Shown: positions 1 through 8,200 of the stretch, one piece after another
Layout: each line of letters opens with the position of its first letter
How positions within the stretch are numbered: the stretch's first letter is position 1
Origin: a bacterium
Lineage (GTDB): Bacteria > UBP14 > UBA6098 > JAFGQG01
Reading direction: 5' to 3'
DNA length: 20,427 nucleotides
NCBI GenBank assembly: GCA_016930435.1
Contig: JAFGGQ010000044.1
Coordinates: 1-20,427 of the forward strand
Made by a program: the position numbers and the translations under genes
Notes under the pieces: generated by a model
Database searches by the model: none
The model's input: the letters and a program-made list of their open reading frames with translations, nothing else
What the model was told of the DNA's origin: nothing

Positions 1-710
1 CATTCGGGCAGATCCCTTTCCATGTCCCAGATTATATGGCGTTCAACTGAATCGGAGGGCGCGACCCATCCTGTATCTGAGGGGGGTATAAAGCTGGTGG
101 GAATGATATCCCATGTAGAGCCTCCATCCCGAGAGATTATCAGGCTAATCCGGAGTGAATCGTCATTTTCGTCGTAAGCGAGGTAGAAGATATCCACTAT
201 TCCTGAGCCGTCGGTTCGCTGGGCAAAGCGTATATCATAAACTTCAGGGGGATTGTTTGGGATGCAGCATAAAAAGGTCCAGCACGTATCCAGGATATTG
301 GGAGGGCAGGAGCATCCAAGATTCTGAATGTGGTCGATTGCCTGAAGGCAGACCGTTACCGTATCGGTATTGCTGAAGATTTGGCTTGTGCTGAAGGAAT
401 CCCAGATGGTATCCCGGGCAGCGGTTCCGTTAACTGATAAGAGGATAAAACAGCCCAGGGCAGGTTCAGTGCCCCAATGATCCCATATTTCGAGATGGTC
501 TAACCATAATCCGGCGCCCCCGTCGAAAATATCTGCAGAAATCACCAGTACGGTCTCGGCTATCACCGTATCAGGGGGAGGAAATAATCCACCAGGTCCG
601 ACCTGGGGCGGCTGAAGATCAACCAGGAAGGAAGTGGATAATTGACCATAAGCGCAAATGTAAAAAAGACCTATTAAAAGGAATGTCCAAAACAACCGTA
701 TTTCTTTCAT
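1..710 (-). CDS. Secreted Ig-like repeat protein, 3' end off the window
   Basis: The reading frame is open from an ATG at 710 to the window edge (236 codons), so the C-terminus is missing. An AGGA ribosome-binding sequence lies just upstream of the ATG. The N-terminus (MKEIRLFWTFLLIGLFYICA) is a typical signal peptide. Residues about 25-150 look like a cysteine-containing beta-sandwich (Ig-like) domain. From about residue 151 a second module starts with NPPEV and contains AQRTDGS, an SLIISRDGGSTW segment, PSDTGWV and IIWDMERDL. The same module occurs in the protein at 2243-4651, whose C-terminus it matches closely, so these are paralogues. Modules of this kind (SDGGxTW plus VWD/IWD ending) are common in large secreted proteins of FCB-group and candidate-phylum bacteria; their function is not established. 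Most likely exported to the surface or outside the cell. Confident as a gene, unsure of role. Confidence 0.85.
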   Translation of the reverse strand, partial: MKEIRLFWTFLLIGLFYICAYGQLSTSFLVDLQPPQVGPGGLFPPPDTVIAETVLVISADIFDGGAGLWLDHLEIWDHWGTEPALGCFILLSVNGTAARDTIWDSFSTSQIFSNTDTVTVCLQAIDHIQNLGCSCPPNILDTCWTFLCCIPNNPPEVYDIRFAQRTDGSGIVDIFYLAYDENDDSLRISLIISRDGGSTWDIIPTSFIPPSDTGWVAPSDSVERHIIWDMERDLPE

Positions 711-952
711 ATATTCCTGAAAACTGGTACGGTTTTAAAAATAATTACCTTTAAACTTAATCTAATTGTTAAATATATTCTAATGGGGATTACTTCGCAA
801 GCCTAAATTTTCAAATATTAGTAATGACCAGAAATCCCTTCAGGTTATCAATATAGAAAAAAACCTGACACCGGACATCAGTTATTTGATATTTCGGTTG
901 CTTTTGGCGTTCAAACCCCTTAAATTACAAAATAAACACGGAATATAGAACC

Positions 953-2233
953 TTGAGAAATCTTATCATTTTAAAGATTTTTGTTGTTCTGGCACTGCTG
1001 TTCTCCGGTATTAACGCGGAGCGCTGCAATATTCTCATCTATTCCAATGCCGATGATTGGCATTATTCCTTCGACTCGTTGGCTGCGGTTTTTGAAGGGT
1101 GGGGGAATACAGTAGCCCTGGAGAACCGGAGTACTTTACCCAATCTGAACAGCCTCGATCTTACAGATTTTTCTCAGATCTGGTTCATCAATGGTGAATC
1201 CTATCCATTTCCATTATTAACAACAGAAGAGGCCGAATCACTGCAGGCATTTGCCAGGGCAGGAGGGGGTCTATCAGTATTGGCGGATCACAGTCCGGGA
1301 TTCGCGACGGATGCCAACCTCATTGTAGCATTTTGGAATATAAATTTTAACGGTTACCGCGCTCATGGAGACGGGGGTATGTTCTGTGATAGCTTGGTCA
1401 GCTTCACTGATCATCCTGTTTCCCAGGCAGTAAATTTTATTTCCACCAATCTAAGCGAAGGGAAGATAAGCTTTACAGGGGCTCCTGCACTGTTCGATGT
1501 GATCGCCCTGGACTGGGCCGGGGCTGATCAGGACACTATACTGGCAGCCTATCAGGAAGACAGCGCTAAGGTATTCTTGGACGCCTCCTTTGTGCGTTAC
1601 ATGAGCGACCGGGTGCCCCTTTGCGACCATCTTCAATTGTACTGCAATATCCTGAAATGGCTGGAACCCTCCGGTTGTTACTGTTTTGATGATTGTCCTC
1701 CTGCCTATGCGCGTGTATTATGCCCCCTGCCCGATGAATCCTATTCCTCATGCATAACCCAGGGCGCGACCTTTCTGGTCAAAGATACTACAGGGCTGCT
1801 GATTGACACTATGAGGGTATATTTTACGGTTACTATTCTAAACAGGCACCACGGTTACGATACCCTGTACAGCTTGCATGAGCCCTCAGCGGATTTAAGA
1901 TTCCAGGATGAAACACTGGCTGTGGTCAGCGGATTCTGGAGCGACGAGGATAAAGTAACCGTGAATATCGATTCAGCCTACACTACAACCGACTGCTTTA
2001 CCAATTTCACTGACACTTGCGAGTGTTATCAAAATACAGATTGTCTGTCTCCCAAGTTTTGTCAAAAAGCTACCGGGGATTGTTTGGGTTGCGGGGAGTG
2101 CGCCAGCCGTCCCGAGGCTTGTTTCGATTTTTGGGACCCTGTTTGTGGTTGCGATGGCAACACCTATTCGAATGAATGCTATGCCCATGCTTCGGGCGTG
2201 AATGTGGCATATAGAGGGGTTTGTTCGGAGTAG
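953..2233 (+). CDS. Secreted GATase1-like protein with C-terminal Kazal-type inhibitor domain
   Basis: This 426-residue protein starts at a TTG. It is the only usable start codon between the in-frame stop at 887 and the signal peptide (RNLIILKIFVVLALLF), and there is no convincing Shine-Dalgarno site. Residues about 25-238 resemble the class I glutamine amidotransferase-like fold seen in DUF4350/ThuA-type proteins: an N-terminal CNILIYSNADDW strand, a LQAFARAGGGLSVLAD segment and a DHP motif. I see no obvious amidotransferase catalytic triad. Residues about 245-345 form a beta-rich, cysteine-containing domain. Residues about 347-426 are cysteine-rich and end in a Kazal signature: DPVCGCDGNTYSNEC, then GVNVAYRGVC. 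Kazal domains inhibit serine proteases by presenting a canonical loop. The gene converges on 2243-4651, with only 9 bp between the two stop codons. The export prediction is firm; the target of the inhibitor domain is unknown. Confidence 0.85.
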   Translation: MRNLIILKIFVVLALLFSGINAERCNILIYSNADDWHYSFDSLAAVFEGWGNTVALENRSTLPNLNSLDLTDFSQIWFINGESYPFPLLTTEEAESLQAFARAGGGLSVLADHSPGFATDANLIVAFWNINFNGYRAHGDGGMFCDSLVSFTDHPVSQAVNFISTNLSEGKISFTGAPALFDVIALDWAGADQDTILAAYQEDSAKVFLDASFVRYMSDRVPLCDHLQLYCNILKWLEPSGCYCFDDCPPAYARVLCPLPDESYSSCITQGATFLVKDTTGLLIDTMRVYFTVTILNRHHGYDTLYSLHEPSADLRFQDETLAVVSGFWSDEDKVTVNIDSAYTTTDCFTNFTDTCECYQNTDCLSPKFCQKATGDCLGCGECASRPEACFDFWDPVCGCDGNTYSNECYAHASGVNVAYRGVCSE

Positions 2234-2242
2234 CGGAAATAA

Positions 2243-4651
2243 TCAGTCACAATGGTAGCGGTTCCGGTCTTCGGCGAGGATCCTCATTATAATATTACTA
2301 TTTTCCAAAGAACATTCCAGCAGTTCGCGGTCCATATCCCAGAAAATAGAATGGAGCAGGGATGGGATAGTTTCTACCCAGCCGGTGTCAGAGGGGGTAA
2401 CAAATTCAGTAGGGGTGAGTTCCCAGGTTACGCCTCTATCGGTGGACACCTTAAGAGAGATATAGACCGAATCATCGTTGGGGTCTTCGACCCGAAAGTT
2501 AATATGGACCATTCGGGAACCGTCAGTGCGCTGGTGAAATTCAAGGTCCGAGACTATGGGGGGTGGATTAGGCCGGCATATCATAAAGGTACAACTGGTG
2601 TCCACGCCATAATTCCCAAAGCTGTCATAAGCGCTTATTATCAGTCGGTTTGATGAACTGATGGTATCGGCGACGGGGTACCAGATATATAGCGAGTCAT
2701 TATCGGAGACGCCCAGAAGGTTAAATGAACTGGTTTCCTCCAAGGCGATGAATAGAGAGCAATTTGCGGTGGGGGGAACAAAATCATCCGATATTTCCCA
2801 GCTTATGGTATAGGTACTGCCGGCGAGTAGTGTATCCCGGCAGATCGAGTTATTGATATTGATCTGGGGGTTGCGTGAGTCCAGGCATCCGGGCGGGGAG
2901 GTGTCACTCACCGAGAAATTATGGGCTCCTAATTTATAGACCGTTCCCAGGTGCATACGGTTTTCGCAGTACCAGAAGTATCGTCCATCATAAGCCAGTC
3001 CTTCGGGGCCGGAGGTAGTTCCGCTGAACGGTGCGGCGAATGAGTCGGTAACTATTCCCAAAGCGGTATCCACTCGGAATATCATGTAACCAATGCCGTT
3101 TCTGACGAGCCACAGGCTTCCCATTCCGAATGCGGAGCCGTCGGGGTTATGTCCGGAGAAGAATACGGTATCGCCGGCGGCATTGGTGTCCGCGGTATAA
3201 AGGTATGTTGAGCTAAGGGAGTGGGGATCGACCTTATAGATCCGGGCTTGAGAATCATTAGCCAGGATGTTGGTTCCATCGAAAGTGAGGCCCTGGCCGG
3301 TATAGGGGCTGGCAAATACCGGCTCCGAGGTATCTACCATAGCTTCAGTAAGGGTGTCTATCTTGAAAATCCGGGCTCTCACGGCTGTTTCGAACATTCC
3401 GAAAGCGAATAAATAGAGGGTGTCGTTAGCCCAGGCCATGTCCTCCATCTGATTGGTGGGCCAGGAGGGAAAATACATGGAATCTAATATGGAATAAGTG
3501 TGAGGGTCAATGCGGTAGATAATATCAAAGGAGTCGGGGAGGTGAATACCGGGGCTTTGGTTCACCCACAGGGCATTGCCATCGTAGGTGATCCCCCGCG
3601 CTTCACGGAGCAGGAAGGAATCGAGTACGGTCAGGGTTTCCCTGAGGCTTGTCTGAGCCATTATCTCCACCAGAAATTCGCAGCCCTCGATACCGGGGAG
3701 GTCAGCGCCAAGGTCCCAGACAAGACAATGTACGCCGGGAAGAACCTCATCACCCAGGTTTGTAGGGGCACCAATTGTATCATAGATGGTGCTTACCGGA
3801 ACTATCCAGGATAGTCCTCCATCGGATGAAATGATGAGGGAGACAGAAGCCGCATCGCCATCGGGATCAATGTAATCGTAACAAATAGTGACCAGCTGTG
3901 AGCCATCTGTGGTCTGCTCGAAGCGAACATTTTCTATGCTGGGAGGATAGTCCACATTAACGGTCATTGTGCTGGTGTCACTGCAGAGTGTGCTGTCCAT
4001 AACGGTCAGAATGTAGGTGGTGGTAGTTTCCGGAAAAGCGCCGGGATTGGTAATATTAGGATTGGTAAGAAACGCGGTGGGAAACCACTGAATGGTATAA
4101 GGAGGAATCCCCCTGGATATGGCCGGTACTCCCCCGATTGTTACCGTGTCCCCGGCAAATACCCAGCGGTCCGGACCGGCATCCACGCTCAGGCTGCACT
4201 CTAACGGAGCCACCGGAAAGGGAAAAACCCTTACTATCAGATCATTATAATCACCATCGGTCCAATCTTCCCAATTTAAATTATAAGTGTTTGTAGCGAT
4301 CCGGATTATATGGCAGCGAAGGGGATTAGTGGACAAATATACAGCATCGTGATCACAAAGTCCGTATCCGGGTACGAACGACATAAAAAATACCAGCTCC
4401 TGCCCGGCAGGGAAAAGCCCTATAGGTAAAGTATCCCCAATATATAATCGGGCTGAAGTGTCCGGATCAGCCATAATATCCTGGGGTGAATATAACCCGA
4501 ACATCGGCTCACAAGCTGTATTCTCCTCCAATATAATGCAGTTCATGAACGCAGTCTCTTCTATTATAATGGGATCGGAAATAACTGATGAACCAGCCAA
4601 CTGGAATATTGCTAAAATTGTAAAAACCCGAATCGAGTAAAAAACTTTCAT
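2243..4651 (-). CDS. Large secreted multidomain protein with DUF4114-like, Ig/PKD, propeller-like and QRTDGS modules
   Basis: The frame extends to a TTG at 4708. I place the start at the ATG at 4651 because it directly begins a signal peptide (MKVFYSIRVFTILAIFQLAG), giving 802 residues. Domains in order: residues 60-145 resemble DUF4114 (ending WTDGDYNDLIVRV); 151-234 an Ig/PKD-type domain of the gliding-motility-protein kind (DAGPDRWVFAGDTVTIGG, TTTYILTV); 236-332 a first module with EQTTDGS, SSDGGLSW and VWDLGADLPG; 340-585 repeated short strand motifs (ARGITYDGNALW, GLTFDGTNI, GLAYDGRYFW) suggesting a beta-propeller; 590-692 another Ig-like domain; 693-797 a second QRTDGS module ending in FWDMDREL. 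It closely resembles the partial protein at 1-710. There is no enzyme motif and no sorting tail. Probably a cell-surface or secreted structural or binding protein. Confidence 0.85.
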   Translation of the reverse strand: MKVFYSIRVFTILAIFQLAGSSVISDPIIIEETAFMNCIILEENTACEPMFGLYSPQDIMADPDTSARLYIGDTLPIGLFPAGQELVFFMSFVPGYGLCDHDAVYLSTNPLRCHIIRIATNTYNLNWEDWTDGDYNDLIVRVFPFPVAPLECSLSVDAGPDRWVFAGDTVTIGGVPAISRGIPPYTIQWFPTAFLTNPNITNPGAFPETTTTYILTVMDSTLCSDTSTMTVNVDYPPSIENVRFEQTTDGSQLVTICYDYIDPDGDAASVSLIISSDGGLSWIVPVSTIYDTIGAPTNLGDEVLPGVHCLVWDLGADLPGIEGCEFLVEIMAQTSLRETLTVLDSFLLREARGITYDGNALWVNQSPGIHLPDSFDIIYRIDPHTYSILDSMYFPSWPTNQMEDMAWANDTLYLFAFGMFETAVRARIFKIDTLTEAMVDTSEPVFASPYTGQGLTFDGTNILANDSQARIYKVDPHSLSSTYLYTADTNAAGDTVFFSGHNPDGSAFGMGSLWLVRNGIGYMIFRVDTALGIVTDSFAAPFSGTTSGPEGLAYDGRYFWYCENRMHLGTVYKLGAHNFSVSDTSPPGCLDSRNPQININNSICRDTLLAGSTYTISWEISDDFVPPTANCSLFIALEETSSFNLLGVSDNDSLYIWYPVADTISSSNRLIISAYDSFGNYGVDTSCTFMICRPNPPPIVSDLEFHQRTDGSRMVHINFRVEDPNDDSVYISLKVSTDRGVTWELTPTEFVTPSDTGWVETIPSLLHSIFWDMDRELLECSLENSNIIMRILAEDRNRYHCD

Positions 4652-4699
4652 TTTATAGATCAAATCAAATTGAAATGTTTTAAGTGGTGGTACCCAAAA

Positions 4700-4705
4700 A
4701 TTATA
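4700..4705 (-). promoter_or_regulatory. Candidate -10 box for the gene starting at 4651
   Basis: A perfect TATAAT on the minus strand would start transcription near 4693, about 42 nt before the ATG. No good -35 hexamer is found 16-18 bp upstream, so this is a weak call in AT-rich sequence. Confidence 0.3.
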
Positions 4706-4939
4706 CAATTTTTTAATGTGAAATCTTTAGTTTTTTTTCTCTGTTGGATTGTTCTTTGTCTGTTTTTTTGAATTAGAATTTTTTTCCTTTTTCAACATAA
4801 TCGTTAAAAAATACCCATTTAACATAATCGGCAGTAGGCTGGTTGTCAAGATTAGAATGCAAACGCTCCTCATAGGAATAAAGGATCCGATTCTCATCCT
4901 TAAAGTGCTTATTGGACGATTCCATTTTTAAAATATTTC

Positions 4940-5116
4940 AACCCGTTTAATGCAGCTGCAACTAACTATAATACCTGAAATATCGAAAAACAGGATATTA
5001 AAATATAAACTTCAGAATAAAATTTGCATTTTTTTGTACAATTCATAATACTCATAAATACATGTTCATCAAATATATAACTTATATTCAACATTATCAG
5101 CTGCATTTTACGGGTT
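4940..5116. repeat. 19-bp imperfect inverted repeat flanking 139 bp
   Basis: The left arm, AACCCGTTTAATGCAGCTG, lies at 4940-4958. The right arm, CAGCTGCATTTTACGGGTT, lies at 5098-5116. The reverse complement of the right arm matches the left arm at 17 of 19 positions; the two mismatches are adjacent (TT against AA). The arms are GC-richer than their surroundings and each carries the hexamer CAGCTG at its inner end. The bracketed 139 bp is AT-rich and non-coding, and holds promoter-like sequences in both directions. The geometry resembles invertible promoters of Bacteroidetes, but two binding sites for one regulator would also fit. Confidence 0.6.
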
Positions 5117-5211
5117 CAACAAAGGGCGAAACCAATAATTCAATTTCACTGTATTGACATTTTTATTTTGCAGCATATTCATAAATGAACAAAGTTTTTA
5201 CACAAAATAAG

Positions 5212-5239
5212 TTGCAAAACCTCAAAAATTTAGTATTAT
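5212..5239 (+). promoter_or_regulatory. Candidate promoter of the M4 metallopeptidase gene
   Basis: TTGCAA at 5212-5217 and TATTAT at 5234-5239 are separated by 16 bp, matching the sigma-70 consensus at 4/6 and 5/6 positions. Transcription would start near 5246, giving a leader of about 40 nt that contains a strong AAAGGAG ribosome-binding site at 5270-5276, eight bases before the ATG. It lies outside and downstream of the inverted repeat at 4940-5116. Confidence 0.35.
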
Positions 5240-5284
5240 AGAATTTCTTGAGTAAAATTCAAAACCTGAAAAGGAGATAACAGA

Positions 5285-8200
5285 ATGTCAAAGTATTTTA
5301 AAAACTTGCTTGTGCTTATAACTGTTTGTATAATAACAATATTTCCCGTAATATTATTATCAGAACATAATAATATACGTCAAGAAATCATAGGTTCCTT
5401 TACAGGTCAGTATGGTACCGGATGGGAATGGAAGTGGAACGACAAAACCGATCTCCCTCACCGGATCTGGGGTGAAGGTATCCCGGTCGGCGAGGTATAT
5501 TCTTCCCAGCAAGCGGAAACCGTATGCCGGGTCTTTATTGAAAATAATCCCTATCTGTTTCCCATAGAGATGGGCAGTTTAAGACTTGCTACCGCTAATA
5601 AAAAGATGAATACCTGGTACGTTATGTTCGACCAATACTATGATGATTTGCCAGTCTGGAACTCCCGGGTACACTTCCGTATAAAAAAGGGGAATATTAT
5701 CCTTATCGGGGTGGATATCATACCGAACCTTGAATTAAACAGTGAACCCTCAATATCCCTTGATAGGGCGGCTGAGATCTGTCGGGATTTTGCTCAATTC
5801 ACCGATTATGAGGGCGAATTGGGAGTGTTCGACGGTGAAGGGTCTCGCCTGGGATGGTGGCTGCGTACTGAAAATCAGGTTCCATTTCAAAAGTTCCACT
5901 TTTATGTAGATGCCCATAATGGTGAGATGCTTTTTTATTATGATAACATTCGATACGCTTTCGGTGGCTATGTTACCGGTGATGTTTTGCCCGAATATCC
6001 GAGCGATCGCTTGGTGGAAATCGGGTTATCCAATATCATCATTGAAACGGAGGGTGGGGTTAAGGACACCGCGGATGCTTCCGGTATCTTTAATGTTCCA
6101 GTTGATGTTCCCCCTTCCGGGATAGGCACCTGGATAAACCTGAGAAGCCCATATTGTGAGATCATCAATGTGGCAAGCTCACCGGCAATGTGGGGTGGAA
6201 TGGTCCGTGATGATTCACTCCTTTATATCCATTTTGATATTTCAATTGCCGATACCTCGGAGATTTCTGTGTATTATCACACGAATTTTATTCACGATTG
6301 GTACAAGATACTGGACCCTGATTTTAACGATTTGGATTATCCCATGGAGGTATATGTTGAGGATACTGTTTCCCCTACTCCCGATAACGCTTTCTGGGAC
6401 GGTTCCGGTATGCACTTTGGACGTGGAAACAGCTGTAATAACTTCGGGCATTTCTCCGAGGTGGTCTATCACGAATATACACACGGGGTAACGCATTTCA
6501 TCTATCCCATGGGTTCGTTGCCATATACCGGCCAATCGGGCGCTATGGATGAGGCTTTTTCCGATTATTTTCCCTGTTCCATATTGAATGATAGCCAACA
6601 TGGCGAGGGGGTATGTTCAGCCTCCCCATTCAGGGAGCTGGATAACGGATTGCGCTACCCCGAAAGCTGGGTAGGTGAAGTTCACGCCGATGGCGCTATT
6701 ATTAGCGGCGCGTTCTGGGATATGCGCGAGGTATTCGGTGCAGGATATACCGATACTCTGGTTCATTATGCCCGTTATGGCTGGGCGGAAAACTTTGAGG
6801 ATTTCCTGGTTGAAGTTCTGGTGGTTGACGATGATGACGGCAACCTTAACAATGGAACCCCTCATTTCTGGGAAATTTATAATGCCTTCCAGGCACATGG
6901 TATAGGTGAATTTAAGATATCCATTATGCCACGCCTGAGGCCGGATACTGAGGATACCGAACATCCTTATCCCGTTTACGCATATATCACCTCCACCTTG
7001 CCCCTGGATGTCGAATCTATACTTCTGCACTATTCAACCGGCACCGGGTTCATTTCCCTCCTCATGACTGAAACTGAGGAGGATTATGTATATATAGCAG
7101 AGATACCTCCTCAGCCGGAAGGCTCTACAGTAAATTATTATTTCAGCGCTATGGATACTGCCGGAACTTACGAGGTTCTTCCTGAGGATGCACCCGATTC
7201 ATATTTTTCCTTTTATGTGGGGATGGATTTGGTCTGCCCCGAGCTGGAGCATCGGCATCTGGAGGATCAGGCGCTGGAAATGTACCCTTATCTGGTCACC
7301 GCCAGGGCCTGGGATAACGTTGGAATAGACCGGGTGATCATCCTTTATCAGCATAATTCCGGAGATTTAGACACGGTTATCATGACAAATGATACCCTGG
7401 ATATTTATGTGGGCTATCTGGAAGGGATTAGCGTATCCTTAGGAGATAGCTTTGATTATAAAATTATCGCCGAGGACTCCTCTATTGCCTGCAACTGCAA
7501 TATGTCGCCGGTAACCGGATATCACCGTTTTAAAGTAGTGAGGAGCATATTTGTTGATTTTGAGGAGGATAACGGCGGATTCGAATCAACCGGCGATTGG
7601 GAATGGGGCGTTCCAAGTGAGGAGGGCCCGGAAACCGCACACTCCGGAATGAAATTGTGGGCAACCATACTGGACGGCTACCATAGCGACGGGTCCAATT
7701 CACAGCTTAATACTACGGCATTTGACCTCTCAGATTTCTGTTCGGCCACACTGGAATTTTACCATTATTACCGTACAGAATTTTCCTATGATGGCGGTAA
7801 TGTGAAAATATCCACCGATGATGGTGAAACCTGGAACCTTATTTTTCCCATCAAGGGTTATCCAATGCTCAGGGTGGTCGGGCTAGGGGAAGAAGGGTTC
7901 TCCGGCGCAACCGATGGATGGGAAAAAGTCCAGTTCGATCTTCTTCCATATATAGGGAGAACAGTGAAAATTCAGTTTGATTTCAAGTCGGATGAGTATT
8001 TAACCGCGCCCGGCTGGTACATAGATGACGTTGGTGTACTGGAAAAGCAGATACTGCTCCCACCGCAGCACGTAACCGCCGCCAGTGGTTATGACAGTTA
8101 TGTCCCAATTTCCTGGGCTGCCCCCGCCCTCGCTTCTTCTATTTACCGCTCAACTGCTCCGGAAAGCTTTATGGGTTACAATATTTACCGATCCGAAGTT

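Larger units (their letters stand above)
4652..5284. other. AT-rich divergent intergenic region, 633 bp
   Basis: This stretch separates the divergent genes at 2243-4651 and 5285-9553. I see no credible coding sequence in it. It holds candidate promoters for both genes, and a 10-bp direct repeat (AACATAATCG at 4794-4803 and 4821-4830) with a related AACATTATCAG near 5090. It also holds a 19-bp imperfect inverted repeat, listed separately. Long A and T runs make many promoter-like matches by chance. Confidence 0.7.

Noticed and set aside
4652-4708. TTG start giving 19 extra residues on the 802-residue protein
   Set aside because: It would bury the signal peptide; the ATG at 4651 begins the signal peptide directly.
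4749-4931. 60-residue plus-strand open frame in the intergenic region
   Set aside because: It is very phenylalanine- and isoleucine-rich as expected of random AT-rich DNA, and it has no ribosome-binding site or recognisable motif.
6242-7030. Long minus-strand frames of 119 and 137 residues
   Set aside because: They are antisense to the catalytic domain of the metallopeptidase, whose active-site motifs are clear in the plus frame.
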